DNA from: Nitrosospira sp. Nl5
GTDB taxonomy: Bacteria > Pseudomonadota > Gammaproteobacteria > Burkholderiales > Nitrosomonadaceae
Direction of reading: 5' to 3'
DNA length: 64,000 nt
NCBI RefSeq assembly: GCF_900102495.1
Contig: NZ_FMVQ01000007.1
Location: 62,001 to 126,000 of the forward strand
The position numbers and the translations under genes are program-made. Under the pieces are notes generated by a model. The model searched no databases. It had not been told where the DNA came from and saw only the letters and a list, made by a program, of their open reading frames with translations. Of the stretch, positions 45,294 through 55,134 are shown one piece after another. The stretch's first letter is position 1. Each line of letters starts with the position of its first letter.

Positions 45294-47623
45294 CATCGGA
45301 GCAAAAGACCGCTTTCAATCCTGCCCAGAATTCCAGCATTGAACATCGTAATGATCCGGCTGCAGAGTTTCTGGAACGCGGCAGTGGAACAGACTCGCCT
45401 AAGGGGTCGGACGATGAGATCGGGGAACAGGCCAGAGGCATTCTTGAAAGCATTACCGACGGATTTTGCGCCTTGGATAGCGAGTGGCGTTTCATCTATT
45501 TCAACGCAGCGGCGGAGCAGATGGCCGGCGTACCGCGCAGTGAGATCCTCGGCAGGAGCCAGTGGGATCTGTTTCCGACGACCTGTGGCACCGTTCTGGA
45601 GAGGGAGTATCGCCGGGCCGCCCGCGACCGCGTGCCGGTGGAGTTTGAGGTATGGTACGAGCCTTGGGCGCGCTGGTACGCAGTCCGTGCCTATCCCGCA
45701 AAGGCTGACGGCCTTTTCGTCTATTTCCGCGATGTCACCGAGCGCAAGCAGGCGACGGAAGCGTTTCAGGAAAGCGAAGCCCGGTTTCGGGCGCTTGTCG
45801 AGGCCTCAGCCCAGTTTGTGTGGAGCACGGACGCTGAGGGTGCCGTGGTTGAAGATTCGCCTTCCTGGCGCGCTTTTACCGGGCAAAGCTACGAGGAGTT
45901 TAAGGGGTCTGGCTGGCTTGATTACATTCATCCGGAGGACCGTGCACGGACTGCGGCTTCGTGGCGTGAGACGGTGACCACAAGAGCGCCTTATTCCCTG
46001 GAGTACCGGCTCAGGCACGTGAGCGGGGAATGGCGCTGGAACGCGGTCCGCGGCGCGCCGCTTGAGGCGGCTGACGGGACTATCAAAGGCTGGGTTGGGA
46101 TGAACATTGATATTACCGGGCGTAAGAACGCGGAGAGGGAGCGCGACCGCATCAACGCGCTGCTTACCACCATTCTTGACAGTAGCCCCGACGTAATTGC
46201 CGCCAAAGACCCGGAAGGATGCTACCTTGCCTTGAACGAGGCGACGGCGCGAATGATCGGCCGGCCTGTCGCCGAACTTGTCGGCCGCACCGACCGGGAA
46301 CTGGCCGATCCGAAGATCGCTGAGCCCATCATGGCCGTGGATCGCGAGGTAATGCGCACGGGAAAAATAGTGTCGACCGAGGAACAGTACCCCGATGCTA
46401 CCGGCAGGATGCGCTTTTTCCACTCCATCAAGGCTCCGCTTCGCGACGGAACCGGCACGCGCGCGGGTGTCGTCATTGTGTCGCGGGACGTGACCAGGCA
46501 AAAACAGATTGAGGACGCCCTTCGCAAGAGCGAGGAAGAGTTTCGCACGCTCGCTGATAATATCTCTCAGTTCGCATGGATGACGGACGAGAAGGGATGG
46601 GTGTCCTGGTACAACCAGCGCTGGTATGACTATACCGGCACCACGCTGGAAGACATGCAGGGATGGGGCTGGCGGGAGGTTGTTCATCCGGAGCATGTGG
46701 ACCGGGTCCTCGAGCATATCAGCCATTGCTTTGAAACTGGAAGAGTCTGGGAAGATACATTCCCTCTCCGGGGAGGGGATGGGAGCTACCGCTGGTTCCT
46801 GTCCCGCGCGCTAGCCATTCGCAATGCGGAGGGCGGGATTGTCCGCTGGTTTGGAACGAATACGGACATCACGGCCCAGCTGGAAACCGAGCAGGAGCTC
46901 AGGCGCGCGAATGCAGACCTTGAACAGTTCGCTTACTCCGCCAGCCACGACCTTCAGGAACCGTTGCGAAGCGTCAGTATATACAGCGAGCTTCTGGTCA
47001 AACGCCATGAGGCCCACCTGAATGGCGAAGCACGCGAGTTTCTTGAGTATTTGAGGGGCGGGGCATCGCGCATGGAGATGCTCGTCCGCGACCTCCTTGC
47101 TTATACGCAGGTGAGCCAGTTCCGCCTTCCGTCCGAAGAAGCCGATGCGAACGCGGCGTTGAAGGCGGCGGTTTCCAACCTTGCCAATGCCGTCGCCGAG
47201 AGCGATGCGCAGATCACCTCCGATGTGCTCCCGGCTGTCCAGGTGCATCGAATTCACTTGCAGCAGATTTTTCAAAATCTTGTCGGCAATGCCCTCAAAT
47301 ATCGCGGCGGCGAACGCCCTCTTGTACACGTGGAAGCCAAACAGCAGAATGGGTACTGGCGGTTCTCAGTCCGGGATAATGGCATCGGCATTAGTCCCGA
47401 ATATAAGGAGCGGATCTTTGGAATTTTCAAGCGGCTACATACCAGTGATGAATATCCCGGTACCGGCATCGGCCTTGCTATCTGCCAGCGGATCGTGGAG
47501 CGATATCATGGCAGCATCTGGGTCGAATCCAGGCCAGGGGAAGGGTCAACCTTCTACTTTACGTTTGCCCGAGGATGCCGTCGCGCAGGCGCGTTTCCAT
47601 ATCCTGCTGGTCGAGGACAATAA
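45290..47623 (+). CDS. Multi-PAS soluble histidine kinase
   Basis: The 777-residue kinase has no membrane segment. Four PAS/PAC units follow each other (about 50-160, 162-280, 288-405 and 414-532). The second and fourth share the PAS_3-type pattern with WxDYxHPED or REVVHPEH words. Then come HisKA with the H-box SASHDLQEPLRSVSIYSELL near residue 550 and HATPase with NALKYRG, DNGIGI and GTGIGLAIC. The H-box is of the phytochrome-kinase type that uses Rcp-like regulators. After the usual FYFTFA end it carries an odd Arg/Gly/Pro tail (about 18 residues) that arises where the gene overlaps the next regulator. Its ligand is unknown. Confidence 0.92.
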   Translation: MTSEQKTAFNPAQNSSIEHRNDPAAEFLERGSGTDSPKGSDDEIGEQARGILESITDGFCALDSEWRFIYFNAAAEQMAGVPRSEILGRSQWDLFPTTCGTVLEREYRRAARDRVPVEFEVWYEPWARWYAVRAYPAKADGLFVYFRDVTERKQATEAFQESEARFRALVEASAQFVWSTDAEGAVVEDSPSWRAFTGQSYEEFKGSGWLDYIHPEDRARTAASWRETVTTRAPYSLEYRLRHVSGEWRWNAVRGAPLEAADGTIKGWVGMNIDITGRKNAERERDRINALLTTILDSSPDVIAAKDPEGCYLALNEATARMIGRPVAELVGRTDRELADPKIAEPIMAVDREVMRTGKIVSTEEQYPDATGRMRFFHSIKAPLRDGTGTRAGVVIVSRDVTRQKQIEDALRKSEEEFRTLADNISQFAWMTDEKGWVSWYNQRWYDYTGTTLEDMQGWGWREVVHPEHVDRVLEHISHCFETGRVWEDTFPLRGGDGSYRWFLSRALAIRNAEGGIVRWFGTNTDITAQLETEQELRRANADLEQFAYSASHDLQEPLRSVSIYSELLVKRHEAHLNGEAREFLEYLRGGASRMEMLVRDLLAYTQVSQFRLPSEEADANAALKAAVSNLANAVAESDAQITSDVLPAVQVHRIHLQQIFQNLVGNALKYRGGERPLVHVEAKQQNGYWRFSVRDNGIGISPEYKERIFGIFKRLHTSDEYPGTGIGLAICQRIVERYHGSIWVESRPGEGSTFYFTFARGCRRAGAFPYPAGRGQ

Positions 47624-48032
47624 GGCGGATGTGTTTCTCATGCGCGAAGCGTTGGAAGCGGCGGGGGTCGATGCGAACCTTCATGTGATGAGCGATGGGG
47701 AAAAAGCGGTTACGTTCATCGACGAGGCGGATGAAGATGGTGCAACGCTTCGTCCCTGCCTGGTTTTGCTGGATCTAAATCTTCCCAAAAAGCCGGGAAT
47801 CGAGGTCCTGAGACATCTGCGCCGGAGCCGCAACTGTGCAAACTCCCTGGTACTGGTCGTTTCCTCCTCCGATTCCGAAAGGGACAGGATGGAGACTGCC
47901 AGTATGGGCGCAAATGGATATTTCCGTAAACCGTCGGGCTACGAAGCGTATATCAAAATTGGCGAAGTCGTAAAGGGTTTGTTGCTGGGACTATCGTCGG
48001 CGCCGCCCGTTACCGGGACAGAGCGGGAATGA
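47508..48032 (+). CDS. Second Rcp1-like response regulator
   Basis: The regulator starts inside the kinase gene: ATG 47508 is seven bases after GGAG and gives 174 residues, overlapping the kinase by 116 bases. A TTG at 47565 is an alternative. The receiver domain begins at HILLVEDNKADVFLMREAL near residue 31. Asp89 in LVLLDLNLPKKPG is the phospho-acceptor, and VVSSSDSERD and YFRKPSG complete the site. No output domain is present. Its stop overlaps the next kinase by four bases. It most likely serves one or both kinases of the operon. Confidence 0.88.
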   Translation: MAASGSNPGQGKGQPSTLRLPEDAVAQARFHILLVEDNKADVFLMREALEAAGVDANLHVMSDGEKAVTFIDEADEDGATLRPCLVLLDLNLPKKPGIEVLRHLRRSRNCANSLVLVVSSSDSERDRMETASMGANGYFRKPSGYEAYIKIGEVVKGLLLGLSSAPPVTGTERE

Positions 48033-49849
48033 GTGACAAAAAGCGGGAGAGACTATCCGGGGCGCCGCAAATTGTGATGTTCTGCGTGTCGCTGCTCGTG
48101 GTCTGCGCCATTGCGCTGCTGTCATATCGGAACATTGAAGCTGCCAAACAGGCTAGTGATCAGGGTAAAACCGCCCAGAGCGTCAGGGACGCGAGCAAGG
48201 ATCTGCTGTCTATGCTCAAGGATGCCGAGACGGGCCAGCGAGGGTACCTTCTCACCGGAAAAGAGCCATATCTCGAACCCTATCACAACGCCGTGTCAGG
48301 GATTCCCGACCTGCTAAAGCAGCTCGATGCCCAGGCTGCCCAGACTCCGGAGCAGGCAGCGCGTGTACGGAAGCTTCAACCATTAGTGCTCGCCAAACTT
48401 GCCGAGCTCCAGAACACCGTTGAGCTTCGCCGGGCGAACAAACAAGCTGAGGCGCTGCTGATCGTCGACACGAGTCGCGGAAAAAGATTGATGGATGAGA
48501 TTCGAATGCATGGCGCCGCCATCGAGCAAAGCATGGATGCCCGCCTTGAGGAGTTTGCCGCGGCTGAAAACGAGAGTTCGGACCGCCTCAGGGTCGTGAG
48601 TACGTTTGGCGGCGCGCTACTATTTGCTTTCGTCATTATCTCCGCGGTGGTCAACTTTCGCGGTATGTCGCGCCGTGAGGCGCTTTACAAAGAGGCGGAA
48701 GCCGCCAAAAAATTGTTCGCAACCACCTTGGTGGACATTGCCGACGCCGTGATCGTGACAGATGCCGGCGGCATTGTCACTTTCATTAACCCGGTGGCTC
48801 AAAAGCTGACGGGGTGGAAAGGGCAGGAAGCCTTGGGCCGTCACATCGGCGAGATATTTGCTATCGTTAATGAAACCACGCAGATCAAAATCGATAACCC
48901 GCTCGAAAAGGCCCTTGCAGAAGGCGTGACGGTCGGACTCGCCAACCATGCAAACCTGATCTCCAGGGACGGCCGACAATGTCCCATTGACGACAGTGCC
49001 GCGCCTCTTAAGGACGAGTACGGCAACCTCATCGGGACGGTTCTCGTGTTTCGGGATATCTCCGCGCGAAGGCATTCAGAACGTCAGTTGGAGACTGCGT
49101 CGGCGGCACTCCGGCGTTCCAACGAAGAACTCCAGCATTTCGTGAGTGCGGCTGCGCATGACCTGCGTTCTCCGTTGAATTCGGTAAGCGTCGTGACCCA
49201 ATTGCTGTCTCGAAAATTAGAGAAGCAGCTTGATGGCAAGGACAAGGAGTTGATTGGTTACATTACCGATAGCGTGAGCCGCGTGGTGCGGCTTCTGGAG
49301 GCTCTTCTGTCTTTCGCCCGAGCGAGTCACTTCGATGTCGCAGCCGCCGGGCGCTTACCTCTTGACGGGGTATTGAAGGCGGTGCTTGACGACTTAAGCG
49401 TCGAGATAGCAAACGCTGACGCGACAGTCACATCGGACCCGCTGCCGGTGGTGGAGGCGCATGAGACACATATGCTGCAACTCTTCCAGAATCTGATCGG
49501 CAATGCGCTGAAATATCGTGGCCAGCACCCGCCTCGCATCCATGTTTCGGTCAAGCGGAGAGACGCGCAATGGGTCATCGGCGTGACGGATAACGGGATT
49601 GGCATTGATCCTTCATATGCCACGCAAATCTTCCAGCCTTTCAAGCGCCTGCACGGAGAAGAATACCCCGGAAGCGGCATTGGTCTTGCGACCTGCCAGA
49701 AGATTGTCGCGGGGTACGGCGGCAATATCTGGGTTGAATCCGAACCGGGTTGCGGATCAAAGTTTTTCTTTACGCTGGCGGTGGCTGATGCGCAAGATGC
49801 CGCTGCGATGACGGCTTCTTCCAAAGAACAATTCGAAACAACCGCCTGA
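48029..49849 (+). CDS. CHASE3-PAS membrane histidine kinase
   Basis: The 606-residue kinase has a first membrane segment (about 14-33), a periplasmic CHASE3 domain (about 40-175; DAETGQRGYLLTGKEPYLEP is its hallmark) and a second segment (about 190-212). A PAS domain (about 225-345) follows, then HisKA with SAAAHDLRSPLNSVSVVTQLL and HATPase with NALKYRG, DNGIGI and GSGIGLATC. The H-box again belongs to the Rcp-using class. CHASE3 senses unknown extracellular cues. It ends the four-gene operon; an inverted-repeat element follows at 49902. Confidence 0.93.
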   Translation: MSDKKRERLSGAPQIVMFCVSLLVVCAIALLSYRNIEAAKQASDQGKTAQSVRDASKDLLSMLKDAETGQRGYLLTGKEPYLEPYHNAVSGIPDLLKQLDAQAAQTPEQAARVRKLQPLVLAKLAELQNTVELRRANKQAEALLIVDTSRGKRLMDEIRMHGAAIEQSMDARLEEFAAAENESSDRLRVVSTFGGALLFAFVIISAVVNFRGMSRREALYKEAEAAKKLFATTLVDIADAVIVTDAGGIVTFINPVAQKLTGWKGQEALGRHIGEIFAIVNETTQIKIDNPLEKALAEGVTVGLANHANLISRDGRQCPIDDSAAPLKDEYGNLIGTVLVFRDISARRHSERQLETASAALRRSNEELQHFVSAAAHDLRSPLNSVSVVTQLLSRKLEKQLDGKDKELIGYITDSVSRVVRLLEALLSFARASHFDVAAAGRLPLDGVLKAVLDDLSVEIANADATVTSDPLPVVEAHETHMLQLFQNLIGNALKYRGQHPPRIHVSVKRRDAQWVIGVTDNGIGIDPSYATQIFQPFKRLHGEEYPGSGIGLATCQKIVAGYGGNIWVESEPGCGSKFFFTLAVADAQDAAAMTASSKEQFETTA

Positions 49850-49901
49850 CGCTATTTTTTTGATACCTTCGAACGAGCCTCGCTGCTCTTGCAAGTCGAA
49901 G

Positions 49902-50066
49902 CTAGTGGTGTGCTTCGCAATTAATTGAACCTAAAAACGCGGCTTTTCGCGTCATGCATCGTTGCAAATCCTCGCGATAGATTCGACTATCGCTGTGGTT
50001 TGCGCCTAGCCTGACACAAAAATCCATCGCTTTTATTAGTCCAACCAATTCGAAGCGCACTACTAG
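49902..50066. mobile_element. Second inverted-repeat element, possibly related to 42685-42872
   Basis: Ends 49902-49932 and 50037-50066 are imperfect inverse copies (outer CTAGTGGTGTGCTTCG against CTAGTAGTGCGCTTCG). A GCGATAG-ATTCGA-CTATCGC hairpin lies inside at about 49974-49993. The interior shares TCGTTGCA, TCCTCGCG and a CGCCTxGxCTGAC word with the 42.7-kb element in the same order. It lies between the kinase stop and the convergent HbpS-like gene and may serve as a bidirectional transcription end. Confidence 0.65.
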
Positions 50067-50093
50067 AAAGCATGCCTCGGCAATTTCCGGATA

Positions 50094-50504
50094 TCAACCG
50101 GATTTCAGCAGCGCATCCAAGCCCGCTTGCGCAATTTGCGCATCCTCGTTGGATCTTACGCCACTTACTCCCACCGCGCCGATGAACTGACCGTCCACCA
50201 CGATGGGCAAACCGCCTTCGATCGGCAGGGTTCCAGGCAGCCCGAGATAACGTATACGTCCGTCCGAGACATGTTCCTCCCACACTTTAGTGGAACGGCG
50301 AAAGGCGATAGCGGCGCCAGCTTTACGGATTGCGACTTCAATGCTGCCGAACTGCGTGTTGTCGAGACGTAGCAGATGAAGCAGGTGAGCGCCATCGTCA
50401 ACGATAGCAATCACGACCGGCCAATCGTTGCGTCTGGCCTCTATTTCTGCGGCAGCGGCAATCTTTTTTGCGTCATCGAGAGTCAGCGTGAGCTTATTAT
50501 TCAT
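50094..50504 (-). CDS. HbpS/GlcG-family (DUF336) protein
   Basis: The 136-residue protein matches the GlcG/HbpS family: LTLDDAKKIAAAAEIEARRN at the N-terminus, VVIAIVDDGAHLLHLLRLDN, and a glycine-rich block LPIEGGLPIVVDGQFIGAVG. HbpS from Streptomyces binds heme and senses redox stress; most members, including GlcG, have no proven role. No signal peptide is seen. It lies downstream of hppA on the same strand, but a strong terminator at 50561-50596 separates them, so it likely has its own promoter in the short gap or depends on read-through. Confidence 0.87.
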   Translation of the reverse strand: MNNKLTLTLDDAKKIAAAAEIEARRNDWPVVIAIVDDGAHLLHLLRLDNTQFGSIEVAIRKAGAAIAFRRSTKVWEEHVSDGRIRYLGLPGTLPIEGGLPIVVDGQFIGAVGVSGVRSNEDAQIAQAGLDALLKSG

Positions 50505-50560
50505 AACGAATACCTGGGGGTGTAAGTTAAAACAGCGTTAAGCCCATTTCATCCAACAGC

Positions 50561-50596
50561 CAAAAATAAAGCACGCCGGAAGGTTCCGGCGTGCTT
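50561..50596 (-). terminator. Rho-independent terminator of hppA
   Basis: On the minus strand a perfect 10-bp stem GCACGCCGGA/TCCGGCGTGC with a four-base loop is followed by TTTATTTTT. It lies 16 bases after the hppA stop. Confidence 0.93.
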
Positions 50597-50611
50597 CGGA
50601 AGTGCCAGATT

Positions 50612-52648
50612 TTATAGCAGCGGCACAATTAGCAATGCAACAATGTTCATAATCTTGATGAGAGGATTAATCGCGGGGCCAGCGGTGTCTTTGTAAGGGT
50701 CTCCAACGGTATCGCCGGTGACAGCCGCTTTGTGCGCTTCCGAGCCCTTGCCGCCAAAGTTGCCGTCTTCAATGTATTTCTTGGCGTTATCCCAAGCTCC
50801 GCCACCAGCAGTCATGGAAATTGCGACGAAAATCCCGGTGATAATGGCACCTATCAGCACTCCACCCAAGGCCACCGGACCCAGTAGGAGGCCAACGATT
50901 ACAGGGACTGCTACGGGTAGCAGGGAAGGGACTACCATTTCCTTGATGGCCGCCTTCGTTACCATATCCACCGCTCTCGAATAATCCGGTTTGGCGGTAC
51001 CTTCCATGATTCCTGGAATCTCTTTGAACTGACGGCGCACTTCCACCACCACCGAACCGGCGGCGCGGCCCACAGCTTCCATCGCCATGGCGCCGAACAG
51101 GTAAGGAACCATGCCGCCCAGAAACAGGCCAATGATTACCATGTGGTCGGACAAATCAAAGTTCACCAGCTTGCCGCCGCTGGAAAGCGCATGGGTGTAA
51201 TCGGCGAACAGCACCAGCGCCGCCAGGCCGGCGGAGCCGATGGCATAGCCTTTGGTCACCGCCTTGGTGGTGTTTCCGACGGCGTCAAGAGGATCCGTGA
51301 TATCCCGTATCTCTTTCGGCAAACCGGCCATTTCCGCGATACCGCCCGCATTGTCGGTAATCGGGCCGTAGGCATCTAGGGCTACGATGATTCCGGCCAT
51401 CGAAAGCATCGAGGTGGCGGCAATGGCGATGCCATACAGGCCTCCCAATTCGAAGGCGCACCAGATAGAGAGGCAAACGACCAAGACTGGAGCGGCGGTA
51501 GACTTCATGGAGACACCCAGCCCCGCAATGACGTTAGTGCCGTGACCGGTACTGGACGCCTGCGCAATATGCCTTACCGGCGCATACTCGGTGGAAGTAT
51601 AGTATTCGGTAATCCACACCATCGCAGCGGTCAACACCAGACCTACCAGCCCGGCAAGGTACAGGTTCATCGAGGTAACCAGCTTGCCGTCTATCATTAC
51701 GCCATCGCCCAGCATCACGGTTGTAATGGGATAGTAGGCGACCGCCGCCAGCACCCCGGCAACTGCCAGCCCACGGTAAAGCGCATTCATGATCTTGCCC
51801 CCCTCGCGTGCCTTGACGAAGTAGCAACCGATGATGGAGGCGATGATGGAGAATCCACCAAGCACCAGGGGATAAAGCACTGCATCCGGACCAGCGTCGG
51901 TGATGAGTAGTCCGCCCAGCAGCATGGTGGCGATAATGGTGACCGCATAAGTTTCAAACAGGTCAGCAGCCATCCCCGCACAATCTCCGACATTGTCCCC
52001 GACATTGTCGGCAATAACCGCCGGGTTGCGTGGATCATCCTCTGGAATGCCAGCCTCGACCTTGCCCACCAGATCGGCGCCGACGTCGGCACCCTTGGTG
52101 AAAATGCCGCCCCCGAGGCGGGCGAAAATGGAAATCAGCGAGCTGCCGAACGCCACGCCTACCAGAGCGTGCGTTGCTTCCGATGACGTGGCCCCCATTC
52201 CGGAGGTAAGGAAAGCGTAGTAGCCAGCGACGCCCAGCAGGCCCAGGCCCACCACCAGCATGCCAGTAATCGCACCACCCTTGAACGCAACATCCAGCGC
52301 GGCGTTAAGACCTTTCCTGGCGGCTTCGGCGGTACGTACGTTGGCACGTACCGATACGTTCATGCCAATATAGCCGGTCAGGCCCGACAAAAAAGCACCA
52401 AGGGCGAAGCCGACGGCGGTCTCCCAGCCTAGGGCCATAAAAATGGCTACCAGCAGAATGACCCCGACTATACCGATAGTGGTGTATTGACGATTAAGGT
52501 AAGCGGAAGCGCCCTGCTGAATCGCGGTGGCGATGTCGCGCATGCGCTCGTTTCCTGTTGGCAGATTCAGAATCCATTTAATTGAAAACGCTCCATACAG
52601 GAGTGCTGCCATCGCGCAACCGATTGCGATGATTAGACCATTACCCAT
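50612..52648 (-). CDS. hppA: Membrane-bound H+-translocating pyrophosphatase
   Basis: The 678-residue protein has about 16 membrane segments and the mPPase motifs for Mg-PPi binding ([20 protein letters not shown] near residue 179, and [19 protein letters not shown] near residue 213, both with conserved Asp/Lys). The sequence GNTTKA carries Lys at the position that makes the enzyme K+-independent; Ala would be expected for K+-dependent forms. It couples PPi hydrolysis to H+ export across the cytoplasmic membrane. It lies 143 bases downstream of pfp on the same strand. With pfp it forms a PPi-based energy module. Confidence 0.96.
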   Translation of the reverse strand: MGNGLIIAIGCAMAALLYGAFSIKWILNLPTGNERMRDIATAIQQGASAYLNRQYTTIGIVGVILLVAIFMALGWETAVGFALGAFLSGLTGYIGMNVSVRANVRTAEAARKGLNAALDVAFKGGAITGMLVVGLGLLGVAGYYAFLTSGMGATSSEATHALVGVAFGSSLISIFARLGGGIFTKGADVGADLVGKVEAGIPEDDPRNPAVIADNVGDNVGDCAGMAADLFETYAVTIIATMLLGGLLITDAGPDAVLYPLVLGGFSIIASIIGCYFVKAREGGKIMNALYRGLAVAGVLAAVAYYPITTVMLGDGVMIDGKLVTSMNLYLAGLVGLVLTAAMVWITEYYTSTEYAPVRHIAQASSTGHGTNVIAGLGVSMKSTAAPVLVVCLSIWCAFELGGLYGIAIAATSMLSMAGIIVALDAYGPITDNAGGIAEMAGLPKEIRDITDPLDAVGNTTKAVTKGYAIGSAGLAALVLFADYTHALSSGGKLVNFDLSDHMVIIGLFLGGMVPYLFGAMAMEAVGRAAGSVVVEVRRQFKEIPGIMEGTAKPDYSRAVDMVTKAAIKEMVVPSLLPVAVPVIVGLLLGPVALGGVLIGAIITGIFVAISMTAGGGAWDNAKKYIEDGNFGGKGSEAHKAAVTGDTVGDPYKDTAGPAINPLIKIMNIVALLIVPLL

Positions 52649-52791
52649 TAAAATCTCCAGTTAAGATCAGGCCGTTTCAGGAAATGCGTGCGGAATTTCG
52701 GCCCCGTAATTCCGCAGTAAGTGGATGCACAAGAAAAAAATACAGAACACATGGACTGCTTTGTGCCATCTTTACTTCAGTTTAAAGAGAT

Positions 52792-54051
52792 TCAAATCGT
52801 AAAGTCGCTCAATTTCTTCACGACAGCCACATTCTTCAGTCGTACGTAGTTGGGCAGACCATCCTTGTAAGGCGGGTAATCTTCACCCTTGATGAGCGGT
52901 GTGAGGTATTCCCGGCATTTGTCGGTAATACCGAAACCATCCTTGCTGATGTAATTCTTGGGCATCATTTTTTCCACGTTGGCAACTTTACTGAGCGGAG
53001 CCATGCCGACCTTCCACTTGTAAGGCTTGCTGGAGAGACGCTCAATCGTGGGCATTACCGAGTTATGCCCTTTGATGGCGAATTCCACCGCCGCCTTGCC
53101 CATCGCGTAGGCTTGATCCACATCCGTTTTTGATGCGATATGACGTGCCGCACGTTGCAGATAGTCTGCCACTCCCCAATGGTATTTGAGTCCGAGACCT
53201 TCCTTCACGATATTGGCTACAACGGGTGCTACGCCTCCCAGCTGGGCATGACCGAAGGCATCGCGTACCCCCTGATCGGAGAGAAATTTGCCATCCTCTC
53301 CTTTCACGCCCTCGGACACTACGACCGAGCAGTAACCGAACTTTTTGACGTAACTGTCCACCTTGGCGAGAAATTTCGATCTATCGAATGGGACCTCCGG
53401 AAACAGGATAACGATGGGAATCTCGCAATCCTTGCCGGATGCCAAACCACCCGCAGCCGCGATCCATCCGGCATGACGTCCCATCACTTCCAGCACAAAT
53501 ACCTTGGTCGATGTTTTTGACATGCTTGCGACGTCAAAGCTCGCTTCGAGCGTCGAAACGGCGATGTATTTCGCTACGGAGCCGAAGCCAGGGCAGCAAT
53601 CGGTGATGGGAAGATCGTTATCGACGGTTTTCGGAACATGAATGGCCTGGATGGGATAGCCTAACGTGTCGGCCAGTTGCGATACTTTAAGGCAGGTATC
53701 AGCGGAATCCCCGCCCCCGTTATAGAAAAAATAGCCGATATTATACGCTTTGAATACTTCAATCAGACGTTCGTATTCGCGACGGTTCTGCTCCAGGCTT
53801 TTCAGTTTGTAACGGCAGGAGCCAAATGCGCCGGATGGCGTATAGCGCAGTGCCCTGATTGCCGCGATGGAATCTTTGCCGGTATCGATCAGGTCTTCGG
53901 TTAGCGCGCCAATAATGCCGTTACGGCCTGCATAAATCCTGCCTATTTTCCCTTTCTGCTGGCGCGCGGTTTCGATAATGCCAGCGGCGGACGCGTTGAT
54001 GACTGCTGTGACCCCCCCGGACTGAGCATAAAAAGCGTTTTTTGCTGCCAT
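52792..54051 (-). CDS. pfp: Pyrophosphate-dependent 6-phosphofructokinase
   Basis: The 419-residue enzyme belongs to the PFK superfamily. PKTVDNDLP carries Lys where ATP-PFKs have Gly (PGTIDND), a mark of PPi use. The nucleotide loop reads YNGGGDSADT, with Ser in place of the Gly of ATP-PFKs. Other active-site words are CCPGFGSVAKY and MGRHAGWIAAAGGLA. It reversibly phosphorylates fructose 6-phosphate with PPi, serving glycolysis and gluconeogenesis. The AGGAGA ribosome site supports the start. It lies upstream of hppA. Confidence 0.9.
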   Translation of the reverse strand: MAAKNAFYAQSGGVTAVINASAAGIIETARQQKGKIGRIYAGRNGIIGALTEDLIDTGKDSIAAIRALRYTPSGAFGSCRYKLKSLEQNRREYERLIEVFKAYNIGYFFYNGGGDSADTCLKVSQLADTLGYPIQAIHVPKTVDNDLPITDCCPGFGSVAKYIAVSTLEASFDVASMSKTSTKVFVLEVMGRHAGWIAAAGGLASGKDCEIPIVILFPEVPFDRSKFLAKVDSYVKKFGYCSVVVSEGVKGEDGKFLSDQGVRDAFGHAQLGGVAPVVANIVKEGLGLKYHWGVADYLQRAARHIASKTDVDQAYAMGKAAVEFAIKGHNSVMPTIERLSSKPYKWKVGMAPLSKVANVEKMMPKNYISKDGFGITDKCREYLTPLIKGEDYPPYKDGLPNYVRLKNVAVVKKLSDFTI

Positions 54052-54137
54052 GGTTCTCTCCTGATTATTTAAATCCTTTTTAGATCCTGTTTTAATCCTG
54101 GAGGCTGCTGCGGAACATATCCAGGCACGCTCCCATG

Positions 54138-54166
54138 GCGCTATAGTGCCGGCGGCACTATAGCGC
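54138..54166. repeat. Perfect 13-bp stem palindrome between adk and pfp
   Basis: GCGCTATAGTGCC at 54138-54150 pairs exactly with 54154-54166 across a three-base loop (GGC). There is no T-run on either side, so it is not a standard intrinsic terminator. It lies in the gap after the adk stop, upstream of pfp, and may act as an RNA-stabilising or attenuating stem, or be a small repeat. Confidence 0.8.
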
Positions 54167-54240
54167 TCGGCAGGATACCGAGTCTTGCCAATGCGGTATT
54201 GCTCTGTTCGCGAATTGTCCGACAGGCTGCTAGATCGAAG

Positions 54241-54951
<711 letters not shown>

Positions 54952-55134
54952 TTATGCTTTGAGTCCGGCGATTATATCGCAGCCAGGCGGGATACCTAAA
55001 TTTTTTACTGAGTCACAGCGATGACGAGCTTGTGAATTCCGTCCGTGCTTTGCATTTGCCCTCAGCGCAGGTGCGCAAAAAATAAACAAAACATCTGCTT
55101 TAGCCAACTCAAATAACCGTAAACAATCCATTAT

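Noticed and set aside
47181-47507. Upstream extension of the second response regulator within the kinase frame
   Set aside because: Translation is not receiver-like and ATG 47508 has a proper ribosome site.
50561-50596. Considered as a repeat element like the other hairpins
   Set aside because: Short loop plus T-run on the hppA side make it an ordinary intrinsic terminator.
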